A DNA stretch of 64,000 bases from Bacillota bacterium (GCA_030154105.1 JASKKP010000003.1:62001-126000); one strand, 5' to 3'. Counted from the stretch's first letter, positions 1 to 10,344 are shown. Translations and numbers: made by a program. Notes: generated by a model from the sequence alone, not told the origin.

Positions 1-1065
1 CTTTTTGCCCTGCGCTTTTATCTTCCCGGCCTCATCCTTCTTTATCCCAGTAAAGAAAGCCCCGGCGCCCTTCCTTCCTACCGCGACCAGCCCAAACTGG
101 CCGCCATCTTTCGCGAGTCGGAACGATGGGGGGAAATTCTAGGCGTAAGCGATGTTGCTTCACTCAATAGGCTCATAGCCGGCGGCTACGGTCCGGAACT
201 CATCCGCATTGCCGAGGCCCTGCACGAGAAAAAAATTGCCCAGATAGCCGACCAGATTACCCAGAACCGTGAGCGCATCCGCCTCGTCCTCATCGCCGGA
301 CCGTCTTCTTCCGGCAAGACCACTTTTGCCCAACGCTTGTATATTCAGCTGCGCGTCAACGGCCTCCGGCCGGTGACGATTTCCCTAGACGATTATTTCG
401 TCGACCGCGAACACACCCCGCGCGATGAAAACGGCGAATTGGACTTTGAGGCGCTGGAGGCCCTGGACCTAAAGCTTTTCAACCGCCACCTGGTACAGCT
501 TATCCAAGGCGAGGAGGTGGAAGTGCCGGTCTTCGACTTTAAGCGCGGCTGCCGCACCTGGGTCGGTCGGCGCCTAAAGGTGGAGCCCGGCCAGCCGATC
601 CTCATAGAGGGCATCCACGGGCTAAACGAAAAGCTTACGGCTTCCATCCCTAAAGATAAGAAGTTCAAAGTGTACGTGAGCGCCCTTACCCAGCTCAACG
701 TCGACCGCCACAACCGTATCCCTACCACCGACACGCGGCTTTTGCGCCGTATCGTGCGCGACAGCAAGTACCGCTCCGCCCAGGCTGAGGAAACCATCTT
801 GCGCTGGCCTTCGGTGCGGCGTGGGGAAGAACGCAATATTTTTCCCTTTCAGGAAGAAGCGGACGCCCTGTTCAACTCGGCTCTGGTGTACGAGCTTGCC
901 GTGCTCAAGCGCTACGCCGAACCGCTTCTGGCCGCGGTACCGGAGAAGAGCCCGGCCTACGGACAGGCCAAGATCCTCCTGAAATTCCTTTCCTATTTCC
1001 TCTCCCTCGACGCCGAAGCAGAGATACCGCGGACTTCTATTTTGCGGGAATTCATAGGGTTTTAA
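1..1065 (+). CDS. Nucleoside (uridine) kinase-like protein, C-terminal part (5' end outside window)
   Basis: The frame is open from base 1, so the gene starts upstream of the window; 354 codons are visible. A P-loop GPSSSGKT is encoded at about 298-321, followed by uridine-kinase/phosphoribulokinase-type sequence with a DDYFVDRE segment and an EGIHGLNE segment. In Firmicutes this domain usually sits behind a TGS/threonyl-tRNA-synthetase-like N-terminal half in a protein of about 550 residues; that half would lie outside the window. A TTG at 337 could open a shorter frame but lies downstream of the Walker A motif and is not credible as the start. The substrate is inferred from family only. Confidence 0.85.
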   Translation, partial: LFALRFYLPGLILLYPSKESPGALPSYRDQPKLAAIFRESERWGEILGVSDVASLNRLIAGGYGPELIRIAEALHEKKIAQIADQITQNRERIRLVLIAGPSSSGKTTFAQRLYIQLRVNGLRPVTISLDDYFVDREHTPRDENGELDFEALEALDLKLFNRHLVQLIQGEEVEVPVFDFKRGCRTWVGRRLKVEPGQPILIEGIHGLNEKLTASIPKDKKFKVYVSALTQLNVDRHNRIPTTDTRLLRRIVRDSKYRSAQAEETILRWPSVRRGEERNIFPFQEEADALFNSALVYELAVLKRYAEPLLAAVPEKSPAYGQAKILLKFLSYFLSLDAEAEIPRTSILREFIGF

Positions 1066-1115
1066 CCGAAGCCGGAAGCAGGACCGCCTGGCGAAAACAA
1101 GCTGAGCTGGAACTC

Positions 1116-1144
1116 TTGACTAGCAGGAGTAATTTGTGTATTAT
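1116..1144 (+). promoter_or_regulatory. Sigma-A promoter of groESL
   Basis: TTGACT (1116-1121) and TATTAT (1139-1144) are separated by 17 nt. The expected transcription start falls at the left arm of the CIRCE operator that follows, so a bound repressor would block initiation. Confidence 0.85.
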
Positions 1145-1156
1145 AGGTCTTGGTTG

Positions 1157-1183
1157 TTAGCACTCTCCCTTGGCGAGTGCTAA
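1157..1183 (+). promoter_or_regulatory. CIRCE operator (HrcA binding site)
   Basis: TTAGCACTC (1157-1165), 9-nt spacer, GAGTGCTAA (1175-1183): a perfect match to the CIRCE inverted repeat. It lies between the groESL promoter and the groES ribosome binding site, the standard place for HrcA repression of chaperonin operons in Firmicutes. hrcA itself is not in the window. Confidence 0.97.
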
Positions 1184-1209
1184 AAGTTACGAAAGGAGGG
1201 CCAAGAAGT

Positions 1210-1497
1210 ATGCTCAAACCGCTCGGCGACAGGATTGTGGTCAAAGCCATCACTGCCGAGGAGAAGACCAAGGGAGGTATCGTCCTACCCGATACGGCCA
1301 AGGAGAAGCCCCAGGAGGGCGAGGTTATTGCTGTGGGCCCGGGCCGGGTGCTGGACAACGGGCAACGAATCGCTCCCGAGGTTAAGGTTGGCGACCGCGT
1401 GATCTACGCCAAGTATGGCGGGACCGAGGTCAAGGTCGACGGCGAAGAATACCTTATCCTGCGCGAAAGCGACGTTCTGGCCATTGTTGAGAAATAA
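1210..1497 (+). CDS. groES: Co-chaperonin GroES
   Basis: Product of 95 residues, the normal size for the 10-kDa co-chaperonin. It begins [12 protein letters not shown] and contains the mobile-loop region [19 protein letters not shown] and the dome segment GPGRVLDNG. The ATG at 1210 is preceded by AAGGAGGG at 1193-1200; an upstream in-frame GTG at 1150 would run through the CIRCE operator and is rejected. GroES caps the GroEL cavity during ATP-driven folding in the cytoplasm. groEL follows after 18 nt, so the two form one operon under CIRCE/HrcA control. Confidence 0.98.
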   Translation: MLKPLGDRIVVKAITAEEKTKGGIVLPDTAKEKPQEGEVIAVGPGRVLDNGQRIAPEVKVGDRVIYAKYGGTEVKVDGEEYLILRESDVLAIVEK

Positions 1498-3135
<1,638 letters not shown>

Positions 3136-3152
3136 GCCGCCGAGGTTTCAAG

Positions 3153-3186
3153 CCCGACCCCGCGAGGGGCCGGGTTATTTTATTTT
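3153..3186 (+). terminator. Intrinsic terminator of groESL
   Basis: A GC-rich stem CCCGACCCC/GGGGCCGGG around a GCGA loop (3153-3174) is followed by TTATTTTATTTT. It lies 18 nt after the groEL stop. Confidence 0.85.
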
Positions 3187-3253
3187 CATGTCCCCGGCCG
3201 CCGGGGAGTCGCCTTTCCGCACCGTTTTTACTATGTGCTTAATGTAAAATGCA

Positions 3254-3282
3254 TTGACTAAACATCCACACAATACTATAAT
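3254..3282 (+). promoter_or_regulatory. Sigma-A promoter for the FadR-type regulator gene
   Basis: TTGACT (3254-3259) and TATAAT (3277-3282) with a 17-nt spacer, close to consensus. An 8-bp palindrome AATGCATT (3248-3255) overlaps the -35 element and GTTACGG is repeated downstream (about 3284 and 3304); either could be part of an operator, but this is not shown. Confidence 0.8.
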
Positions 3283-3321
3283 AGTTACGGAAAACATAAA
3301 AATGGTTACGGAGGATTAAGC

Positions 3322-4041
3322 GTGAAAAAAAGGCTTTTGTTTCCCACTCTCGGGGAACAGCTTTTCGTTTGCCTTAAAGAGGCTATTCTTGCCAATCAAT
3401 ACCGCCCCGGCGAAGAACTGCCGATCGAAAAGCTGGCCGGCGAGTATGGAGTCAGCAACACACCGGTGCGCGAGGCGTTGGCCCGGTTGGCGAACGTCGG
3501 CTTGGTGAATATTATTCCGAATAAAGGGGCAGTGGTGGCACCGATCACCGAGAGGGATATCCAAGACGTCTGGGAAGTGCGTAGGCTCCTCGAACCCTAT
3601 GGGGCCGCTCTAGCCGCCGAGAGGTGCTCGGAAGAGGAATTGGACCTTCTCGTAACCGAGCTTGAAGAAGTATTGGCGCATCCGGAGGATTTTGCCGCCT
3701 ATACCCGGGTTTCTTTCGAGGTGCACGCGTTATTCTATAAGCACCTTGCCAACAGGCTTTTGCGCGAACTCTTGGAAAAAGTAAACATCCATTCAATCCG
3801 CATTCGTTCCTTTGTGGAAGGTAGCCGAAAGTCCGTGCGGGAGGAGATAGTGCGCCAGGTCGCCCGTGAGCACTTGGATATTGTCGAGGCACTGCGGCGC
3901 CGGGATGCTGAAGAGGCGAGCCGCCGGATACGAGAGCACCTGGGCGCCGGCGAACGGCGACTCCTTGGTGTGTTGCACGGCAGCGGGGATGGTACACACC
4001 AGGGGGGAGCGACCGGGGCGGCTGCAGAGGGAAACGGCTAA
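3322..4041 (+). CDS. GntR/FadR-family (FCD) transcriptional regulator
   Basis: Product of 239 residues: an N-terminal winged helix-turn-helix (about residues 10-75, with EKLAGEYGVSNTPVREALAR) and a C-terminal all-helical FCD ligand domain whose His residues in EVHALFYKHL and REHLDIVEAL fit the metal-binding positions of this subfamily. GTG start at 3322 after GGAGG. FCD regulators usually respond to organic acids; the next genes (4145 onward) encode a tricarboxylate transporter, so it probably controls that operon and itself. A close paralogue is encoded at 16651. Ligand unknown. Confidence 0.9.
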   Translation: MKKRLLFPTLGEQLFVCLKEAILANQYRPGEELPIEKLAGEYGVSNTPVREALARLANVGLVNIIPNKGAVVAPITERDIQDVWEVRRLLEPYGAALAAERCSEEELDLLVTELEEVLAHPEDFAAYTRVSFEVHALFYKHLANRLLRELLEKVNIHSIRIRSFVEGSRKSVREEIVRQVAREHLDIVEALRRRDAEEASRRIREHLGAGERRLLGVLHGSGDGTHQGGATGAAAEGNG

Positions 4042-4144
4042 AGTAGGAGGCGAAAGAGCTGGCTGCTGGGAGGTGGTGTGCAGAGAACAATCAGAGGGAA
4101 CCGGGAAGGAACTCCGGAAGGCCTAAGAAGAAGGGGGTAGTAAG

Positions 4145-5149
4145 ATGAGAAAGGCGTTGGGGTTACTTCTTGTGGTTGTACTGGGCCTGGGGGTTTTCGG
4201 TTGCAGTAAGCCAGCAGGCCAGGCAACGGAAGGGGAGAAGCCGGCGGCACCCAAGTATCCGGAAAAACCGATTACTTTCCTGGTGCCGTTTTCGGCGGGC
4301 GGCGGAAGCGACATCATGGCCCGGGCCATTGCCGGGGTGATGCAGAAAGAAGGGATCCTGCCGCAGCCGCTCGTGGTAGAGAACAAACCAGGCGGCAGTG
4401 GCTCCATCGGTTATAGCTACGTGGCCGGTAAAGTAGGCGATCCCTACATTATCAGCACGGTGAGTTCCAGCTTCTGGACAACGCCCTTGGCCGGAAATTC
4501 TCCTGTCAGCTACAAAGACTTTACGCCGGTGGCGGCGCTGGCCATGGATCCCTTCCTGCTTATGGTTAAGGAGGACTCGCCGTACAAAACCCTGGACGAC
4601 CTCATCAAAGCAGCCAAAGCAAAACCGGAGGGTTTGGCCGTCGGCGGCACGAGCGGGCTGTCCGACGACCGGGTTTGCACGGCCCTCTTGGAAAAACAGG
4701 CCGGCGTGAAATTCAATTTCGTTCCCTTTGAGGGCGGCGGCGATGCCATGACGGCCCTTTTGGGCGGGCACGTACAGCTTTGCTGGGCCAGCCCGGGCGA
4801 GGCGCTCAATCAGCTAGAGGCTAAGAAAGCAAGACCTCTTGCCGTTTCGACCGAAGAGCGGCTGGCGAAGCTGCCGGATGTTCCCACGTTTAAGGAATTG
4901 GGTTACGACCAGGTAGTTTTCTACCAATTCCGCGGCATCGTTGCCCCCAAGAACATTCCTGAAGAGGCGCTCAAAGTACTTGAAGAGGCTTTCAAGAAGC
5001 TGAGCGAGAGCCCAGCTTGGGAAAAAGAATACCTTGAGCCGAACATGGTGACGGCGCGCTACTTGCCGGCCAAAGAGTTCGGGGACGCTATCATTAAGCA
5101 AAACGAGCTTTATACCCAGATCTTTAAGGACCTTGGCCTGCTTAAATAA
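4145..5149 (+). CDS. tctC: Tripartite tricarboxylate transporter substrate-binding lipoprotein (TctC family), copy 1
   Basis: Product of 334 residues. A signal peptide ends in a lipobox VFGC with Cys20 as lipidation site, so the mature protein is anchored outside the membrane. The Bug/TctC fold is indicated by YPEKPITFLVPFSAGGGSD near the mature N-terminus and by the VPTFKELGYD segment. TctC proteins bind carboxylates and deliver them to TctAB. It is followed by tctB and tctA in the same order as the second copy at 10345-13377. Solute not predictable; carboxylates are the family norm. Confidence 0.93.
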   Translation: MRKALGLLLVVVLGLGVFGCSKPAGQATEGEKPAAPKYPEKPITFLVPFSAGGGSDIMARAIAGVMQKEGILPQPLVVENKPGGSGSIGYSYVAGKVGDPYIISTVSSSFWTTPLAGNSPVSYKDFTPVAALAMDPFLLMVKEDSPYKTLDDLIKAAKAKPEGLAVGGTSGLSDDRVCTALLEKQAGVKFNFVPFEGGGDAMTALLGGHVQLCWASPGEALNQLEAKKARPLAVSTEERLAKLPDVPTFKELGYDQVVFYQFRGIVAPKNIPEEALKVLEEAFKKLSESPAWEKEYLEPNMVTARYLPAKEFGDAIIKQNELYTQIFKDLGLLK

Positions 5150-5164
5150 CCGCACTAAAACTTT

Positions 5165-5193
5165 CCGGGGAAGGGCGCTCTGCCCTTCCCCGG
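5165..5193 (+). other. Intercistronic GC hairpin between tctC and tctB (copy 1)
   Basis: A perfect 12-bp stem, CCGGGGAAGGGC with its complement, closes a 5-nt loop. No U-tract follows (the next bases are GAGGCGG), so it is unlikely to be a full terminator. It sits 16 nt after the binding-protein stop. Such hairpins commonly protect the binding-protein mRNA from 3' decay. Confidence 0.7.
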
Positions 5194-5216
5194 GAGGCGG
5201 GAGGAGGGAAACGGCA

Positions 5217-5657
5217 ATGAGGCGCGCTAACCAGGCCGCAGCTCTCTGCCTACTGGCCCTAGCCGTATACATCAGTGTTACCGGCCTGGTTATGGGTTAC
5301 TATGAAAAATCTGCTCCGGGTCCAGGATTCTTGCCGTTTTGGATTGGTGTCTTCCTAGGGCTTTCTAGTCTGGGCATTCTTTGGGAAAGCCGGAGCTCCA
5401 AAGATGCGTCGCTTTTTCCGCCCGGGGCTTTTCGCACTCTGTTCGCAATCACCGGCGCAGGGGCGGCGGCCATCGGGCTGAGCTCCACCTTGGGCCTGCT
5501 GCTCGCTTTGGCGCTCCTGGCCGGATTTGCCGCCCGCTTCTTGGGTGCCTCTTGGAGCCAAACGGCCGTTACGGCAGTCGCTATTACTGTGACGTTTTAT
5601 TTTCTCTTCGTTCGTTTTCTTATGGTCAGCTTCCCCACCGGGATTCTCGGCATCTAG
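5217..5657 (+). CDS. tctB: Tripartite tricarboxylate transporter small membrane subunit (TctB family), copy 1
   Basis: Product of 146 residues with four hydrophobic segments, the size and topology of TctB. The ATG at 5217 is preceded by GGAGGGAAACGGCA; an in-frame extension to 5133 would overlap tctC and read through the hairpin, and is rejected. TctB is the small partner of the TctA channel. Sequence conservation in this family is low, so the call rests on size, topology and its place between tctC and tctA. Confidence 0.87.
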   Translation: MRRANQAAALCLLALAVYISVTGLVMGYYEKSAPGPGFLPFWIGVFLGLSSLGILWESRSSKDASLFPPGAFRTLFAITGAGAAAIGLSSTLGLLLALALLAGFAARFLGASWSQTAVTAVAITVTFYFLFVRFLMVSFPTGILGI

Positions 5658-5671
5658 GAGGGGCTACTCAC

Positions 5672-7177
5672 ATGGAAACACTTAGAATGCTCCTTTCCGG
5701 ATTTTCAGTAGCCCTGCAACCGGCAAACCTGCTCGCCTGCTTGATCGGGGTGGTTGCAGGAACGCTCGTCGGAGCTCTTCCTGGCCTGGGGCCTTCTACC
5801 GGTGTGGCTGTGCTTCTACCCCTGACGTTTGGTATGAACCCGGTTACGGCCATCGTTATGTTGGCCGGCATTTATTACGGAGCCATGTATGGCGGAGCTA
5901 TTGCTTCGATTCTCATAAACACGCCAGGCGATGCCGCCGCCGTGATGACCTGTTTAGACGGATATCCGCTGGCGCAGAAGGGCCAGGCTGGCGCGGCCCT
6001 GGGTATGGCCTCCTTCTCTTCTTTTATTGGGGGTACAATTTCGGTTGTGATCTTCACCTTCTTGGCGCCGGCCCTGGCGCAGGCCACACTTTGGTTTGGT
6101 CCGCCGGAATACTTCGCCCTTATGGTAATGGGCCTTTCTACTGTTTCGGGGCTGACGGGCAAATCACCGTTTAAAGGCATCGCTTCTATGTTAATCGGCT
6201 TGGCCCTGTCCTGTGTCGGAACCGACCTCGTTACCGGCCTGCCGCGCTTTTGCTTCGGCCGTCCGGAACTTTACAGCGGCGTGGAATTCATCACGGTGGC
6301 CTTAGGGCTTTTCGGGATTGCCGAACTCATCAGCCTGGCCGCCAGCGAAACGCCACAGCTGAGGCGAACTGAGGTAAGGCTTAACTTCCGCAATCTCCTT
6401 CCCAACAGAGAGGACTGGGCTGCCTCCTGGCCGCACATCCTGCGCGGCACGGGCATAGGCTTTTTCATCGGGATGCTGCCGGGAGCCGGCGGGACTATAG
6501 CTTCGTTTATTTCTTACTCCGCGGCGAAGCGCCTGTCCCGGCATCCGGAGAAGTTCGGCGAGGGCGCCATCGAGGGGGTTGCGGCTCCAGAATCGGCCAA
6601 CAACGCGGCTTCCGTCGGTGCCTTTGTGCCGCTTTTGGCGCTGGGAGTTCCCGGCTCGGCCACCACGGCCGTGCTCATGGGCGCGCTCATGATGTACAAC
6701 CTGCGCCCAGGGCCGCTAATCTTCGAGCGCAACCCGCAGTTTGTCTGGGGCTTGGTATCTTCGATGTATGTGGGCAACGTGATGCTGATGTTGCTGGTTT
6801 TGCTTTTTATCCCCTTGTTTGTAAGAGTGCTAGATATTCCCACACATACTCTTGTTGGTTGGGTTATCGCTTTTATCTTGGCCGGGTCGTTTGGCCTGAA
6901 CAACAGCCTCTTTGATGCCGGCATGACCGTGGCCTTCGGCTTCCTCGGCTACCTCATGAAGCGGCTTGAGTACCCGGCGGCTCCATTGGTTTTGGCCTTG
7001 GTGCTTGGAAACATGATGGAAAACTCTCTCCGGCAATCGCTACTTCTATCCCACGGGAGCCTAGCCATCTTTTTCACCCGGCCTTTATCCCTGGTGATTC
7101 TTCTTATTGCTGCGGCAGCGGTGCTGGTACCGGTAGTACGCAGCTTGACCCGAGCGAAACCAGCGCTCCAGCAGTAG
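5672..7177 (+). CDS. tctA: Tripartite tricarboxylate transporter large permease (TctA family), copy 1
   Basis: Product of 501 residues with about 12 membrane segments. The family signature GALPGLGPSTGVA lies near residue 35 and its second-half counterpart [13 protein letters not shown] near residue 270. ATG at 5672 follows AGGAGGGG; the same frame is open much further upstream in tctB, but the conserved TctA N-terminus (residues after METLRMLLSGF) fits this start. It forms the sodium- or proton-coupled transport channel. Last gene of the TctCBA set; the next gene starts 29 nt on and is probably co-transcribed. Confidence 0.95.
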   Translation: METLRMLLSGFSVALQPANLLACLIGVVAGTLVGALPGLGPSTGVAVLLPLTFGMNPVTAIVMLAGIYYGAMYGGAIASILINTPGDAAAVMTCLDGYPLAQKGQAGAALGMASFSSFIGGTISVVIFTFLAPALAQATLWFGPPEYFALMVMGLSTVSGLTGKSPFKGIASMLIGLALSCVGTDLVTGLPRFCFGRPELYSGVEFITVALGLFGIAELISLAASETPQLRRTEVRLNFRNLLPNREDWAASWPHILRGTGIGFFIGMLPGAGGTIASFISYSAAKRLSRHPEKFGEGAIEGVAAPESANNAASVGAFVPLLALGVPGSATTAVLMGALMMYNLRPGPLIFERNPQFVWGLVSSMYVGNVMLMLLVLLFIPLFVRVLDIPTHTLVGWVIAFILAGSFGLNNSLFDAGMTVAFGFLGYLMKRLEYPAAPLVLALVLGNMMENSLRQSLLLSHGSLAIFFTRPLSLVILLIAAAAVLVPVVRSLTRAKPALQQ

Positions 7178-7206
7178 TCCAACAATTCCTAGGAGGCGGT
7201 GAGTTC

Positions 7207-7932
7207 ATGTACATCAACGAAGATCTATGTATTGCTTGCCGGAGTTGTGTGCCGTACTGCCCGGTGGGGGCCATTCGGGTAGAGGAACCCGATCGGGTCT
7301 ATATTGACCAGGAGCATTGCACCGAGTGTGGGACCTGCCTGCGCATGGCCAGGTGCCCGTCAGATGCCCTCGTGGAGCCAGCCGAAGTTTACCAGGAGCC
7401 GCGGTCGGTGCGAAAGTTCTTCTCCGACCCAATGGCGACTCATAAGGAAACGCTCCTTCCCGGCCGGGGCACGGAGGAGGTTAAGACCAACGACGTAACC
7501 GCCCGGGTAAAGCGTGGGCAGGTGGGCATTGCCATCGAGATGGGCCGACCGGTCCTGGGGACGACTATGGCGGAAGTGGAGAAGGTAATCAAACGCCTGG
7601 CCGCCTTGGGAATTCGGCTGGAAAAGAATAATCCCCTTTCCTACCTAGTCGACGACCCGGAAACGGGGACCCTTAAACCGTGGGCTAAGAAAGAAAGAGT
7701 CATCTCCTGCATCATCGAGTTTTCGGTGCCGGCGGAGAGGCTGCGAGAGCTTCTCACCGCCATCCGAGAGCTGGCGGAAGAGGTGGACACGGTATTTTCC
7801 CTCGACTTAATCACCCGTTTCGATGAGGAAGGTAACATACCCGTTATTCCCATTTTGGAAGAGATGGGCATCCATTACCGCCCTAATGCCAAGATTAACT
7901 TGGGCCTGGGGCGCCCGCTCAGGGAGGAATAA
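7207..7932 (+). CDS. Protein with N-terminal double [4Fe-4S] ferredoxin domain and uncharacterised C-terminal domain
   Basis: Product of 241 residues. Cys8, 11, 14 and 18 form a standard CX2CX2CX3CP cluster motif; Cys38, 41, 44 and 50 form a second motif with unusual CX2CX2CX5CP spacing. Residues about 90-240 are an alpha/beta domain I do not recognise; it begins VKRGQVGIAIEMGRPVLG and contains VISCIIEFSVPAERL. No signal peptide or membrane segment. It lies 29 nt after tctA and 2 nt before the next gene, so it is in the transporter operon. It could pass electrons or sense redox state, but no function is assigned. Confidence 0.75.
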   Translation: MYINEDLCIACRSCVPYCPVGAIRVEEPDRVYIDQEHCTECGTCLRMARCPSDALVEPAEVYQEPRSVRKFFSDPMATHKETLLPGRGTEEVKTNDVTARVKRGQVGIAIEMGRPVLGTTMAEVEKVIKRLAALGIRLEKNNPLSYLVDDPETGTLKPWAKKERVISCIIEFSVPAERLRELLTAIRELAEEVDTVFSLDLITRFDEEGNIPVIPILEEMGIHYRPNAKINLGLGRPLREE

Positions 7933-7934
7933 AG

Positions 7935-8576
7935 ATGACGCACTCTTTACACCGCCGCGGCAGCATCGAATCCTTAAAGAAAGACTATGTGCTGCTTTTT
8001 ACTCCTGCGGCCAACATCAACCACGAAGGATCGCATGACAAGTTGCGCGAAATTGTCGATATCATCGCCGAAGCCGGCCCGACGAATATCGGCTCATATG
8101 AAGTTCGTAACATCTACGACGGCTCGACCATCGAAGACATCCGGGCCAACTTATCCAAGGCCAAGGTACCGCGCGTGCGCTGCTGTTTTTCCGACCGCGA
8201 GAAAGTCTTACGGGTCCTCAAAAAAGTAAAAGAAAGAGACTTCGGCATTTCTGTGACCGTAAGCGGCTTGATCGATGAAGTCCTCGCCATGGCCAGAGAG
8301 ATCGGCTTAAAACCGCATTCCATCAACCTATCCTTAGGCGTTTGGGGCCGGACGGAACGCCTTCCTTCGGAAACCATTATGGAAATTGTCACCATGTGTG
8401 GTCACGGCATGCTGGCTGCATCTTTGGTAAAAGAACAGGTTGAGCTTGTACGCCGCGGGAAAAAGACGGCGCGGCAGGCAGCAGAGGAGCTGGCTCGTCC
8501 ATGCACCTGCGGAATTGTCAACGTCGACCGGGCGGAGGGAATCCTGACTCGTTACCTTAAAGAGGGGGAAAAGTAA
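7935..8576 (+). CDS. Conserved-looking cytoplasmic protein of unknown function with Cys/His motifs
   Basis: Product of 213 residues, not recognised. Possible ligand residues are His30 and His34 (NINHEGSHDK), Cys83-Cys84, a CGH motif at residues 155-157 and PCTCG at 189-193. No membrane segment or signal peptide. ATG at 7935 is 2 nt after the ferredoxin-like gene, with GGAGGAATAA upstream, so translation is probably coupled. A terminator-like hairpin follows and then the LarA-family gene. The Cys and His content suggests metal or Fe-S binding. The pairing with the preceding gene suggests a two-protein unit; this is inference. Confidence 0.7.
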   Translation: MTHSLHRRGSIESLKKDYVLLFTPAANINHEGSHDKLREIVDIIAEAGPTNIGSYEVRNIYDGSTIEDIRANLSKAKVPRVRCCFSDREKVLRVLKKVKERDFGISVTVSGLIDEVLAMAREIGLKPHSINLSLGVWGRTERLPSETIMEIVTMCGHGMLAASLVKEQVELVRRGKKTARQAAEELARPCTCGIVNVDRAEGILTRYLKEGEK

Positions 8577-8924
8577 TTTTCTGCGCCAGTTTACGGGCGG
8601 ATGTAGAAGCTCATTATCAATCGCGGGAAATTAATTTGACCCAAGGGGGCGGGACCGCGGCTGGTCCCGGCCCTGTTCTTGTTCTGCCGTGCATGGAGTT
8701 ATATCGTGCGACTAGGCAGGATTTTTTGCGTAAATGTAGAATACAATAGCTAACACAGGGGTGATTATTTGTAATTCGAAAAAGGATTAGGCTAAACAAC
8801 ACAAAATATGATGCATGACATAAGATGTTGGATATATTACACACACAATTTTACGGCGCAGGCCCTTTGGCATACGATACGGGAAACGGCTCAAGTACCT
8901 TCCAAAAGAAAGGTGGGCACTTAA
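8577..8924 (+). other. Intergenic region: terminator-like hairpin, then AT-rich leader of the LarA-family gene
   Basis: The 348-nt gap starts with a hairpin at 8645-8685. The stretch 8700-8860 is clearly AT-richer than its surroundings and is the likely promoter region for the following gene, but no -35/-10 pair is convincing; TTGTAA...TAAACA near 8770-8800 is the best weak candidate. An ATGCAT palindrome near 8810 resembles the one overlapping the promoter at 3248-3255. No small gene is evident. Confidence 0.5.
8645..8685 (+). terminator. Probable terminator after the tctCBA-ferredoxin operon
   Basis: GGGACC/GGTCCC around a GCGGCT loop, extendable outward with GGGC/GGCCC, is followed by TGTTCTTGTTCTG. 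The tail is T-rich but not a pure U-tract, so efficiency is uncertain. Confidence 0.55.
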
Positions 8925-10226
8925 GTGCGAGTTGAGCTGCTATACGGAAAAGGCGGTACGGTTCCTCTTAATGTACCCGACGCAAATCTGGCCGGGGTTT
9001 ACTCGGCCAAAGAACGGCTGCCGTTGGCCGATCCCCATGGTGCTGTCCAAGAGGCCCTTAGGAACCCGGTAGGGGCCAGGCCACTGGCGGAAATTTGCCG
9101 GGGTAAGAAAACTGCCTGTATTGCCATTACCGACGCTTCAAGACCCAATATAGAGCGGGTGGTAATGCCGGTATTATTAGAGGAGCTCCATGCGGGCGGA
9201 ATACGCCAGGAAGACGTTACCATTTTGGTGGGCGTTGGCTCGCACCCGCCGGCGACGATGGCAGAGCTGGAGGAAAAGCTGGGATCCGAGATCTTGCACA
9301 ACTATCGCGTTGAAAATCACGACTGTTATTTGAGCCCGGTGGATTATTTGGGGACCACGTCGTTGGGAGTGCCGGTAGAGATTAATACCCTCTTTGCGCG
9401 GGCAGACCTTAAGATTGCCGTAGGGACGGTGCTGCCCCACCCGTTTGCCGGTTTTAGTGGCGGACCTAAGATGATGGCGGTCGGGATTGCCAGCTACAGA
9501 ACCATAGGGGCCTCGCACTCGCCGGCGATGATAAATCACCCCCAGTGTCGCTATGGCAACACGGCCGGCAACCCATTTTACCAGTCCGCCCTCGAGGTTG
9601 CGGAAATGGTCGGCCTCGATTTCATTGTAAACGGAGTTACCCGCGAGGATGACGGGAGCCTCGTTCAGGTGGTGGCCGGAGAGGTACGGGCAGCCCACGG
9701 TCAGCTGGTCGCCGGCCTGCAAAAGGACTTCCTGGTGAACATTCCGGGGCCGGCGGATATTGTTGTGGTTGCCACCGGCTACCCAAAGGATGGCAATATA
9801 TACCATGTATGCGCGTTGGGCGTCTGCGCTGTGGCCGGAGCGGCGGTGGGAAGTTCTTGCGTTCGGCCTGGCGGAGCAATTATCGCTGTTTCACCTATGG
9901 AAGAGGGAATCTATAACGAAGTTTTCTACAACACCCTAAAGGAAGCGACCACTCCCGATGAAGTGATAGCCCGGGTAGAGAGCTTGGCCGAACGCAAGCC
10001 GGGCCACCACCGGGCGTACGGCGTGGCCCAGGTGCTGAAACAATATCGCGTAATCATGGCCCAGTCAAAGATGGATCCCGAGCAAATTAGGGCCATCCAT
10101 ATGGAGGCGGTGGCCAGCGCTCAGGAAGCGCTGGACCGGGAACTTAAACGCTACGGTCCGGCGGCGAAAGTGCTCGTCCTCAACGGCACTCACCGTATGG
10201 TAATTTCTGTTGGCCACGGATCCTAA
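8925..10226 (+). CDS. larA: LarA-family nickel-pincer nucleotide enzyme (2-hydroxyacid racemase/epimerase)
   Basis: Product of 433 residues, the LarA/DUF2088 size. The active-site pattern of lactate racemase is present: His107 in GSHPP, His172 in PHPFAGFSGGPK, Lys182 in the same motif (the residue that tethers the pincer cofactor) and His198 in GASHS. GTG start at 8925 after AAAGGTGGG. LarA relatives racemise or epimerise various 2-hydroxyacids, so lactate is only one possibility. It stands between two carboxylate transporters and upstream of hydroxyacid dehydrogenases, which fits conversion of an imported hydroxyacid to the D form. The cofactor genes larB, larC and larE are not in the window. 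Confidence 0.88.
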   Translation: MRVELLYGKGGTVPLNVPDANLAGVYSAKERLPLADPHGAVQEALRNPVGARPLAEICRGKKTACIAITDASRPNIERVVMPVLLEELHAGGIRQEDVTILVGVGSHPPATMAELEEKLGSEILHNYRVENHDCYLSPVDYLGTTSLGVPVEINTLFARADLKIAVGTVLPHPFAGFSGGPKMMAVGIASYRTIGASHSPAMINHPQCRYGNTAGNPFYQSALEVAEMVGLDFIVNGVTREDDGSLVQVVAGEVRAAHGQLVAGLQKDFLVNIPGPADIVVVATGYPKDGNIYHVCALGVCAVAGAAVGSSCVRPGGAIIAVSPMEEGIYNEVFYNTLKEATTPDEVIARVESLAERKPGHHRAYGVAQVLKQYRVIMAQSKMDPEQIRAIHMEAVASAQEALDRELKRYGPAAKVLVLNGTHRMVISVGHGS

Positions 10227-10344
10227 AAACACCTGGCCGGGGAGTAAGCCATAAGTTTGGCGCGGGGGGGGGGTGAAGAGCGTGGTTTAAAGATTTCAAG
10301 TAGGGCGGACCGATAGGAGATGTTTACCGAAGGAGGGGGCATGG

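Noticed and set aside
8868-8883. TTGGCATACGATACGG before the LarA-family gene as a sigma-54 promoter
   Set aside because: The -24 half fits, but the invariant GC 10 nt further on is absent and no enhancer palindrome lies upstream.
10260-10275. Run of nine G residues upstream of the second tctC
   Set aside because: A homopolymer with no associated structure or gene; could be a slippage-prone tract but nothing supports phase variation here.
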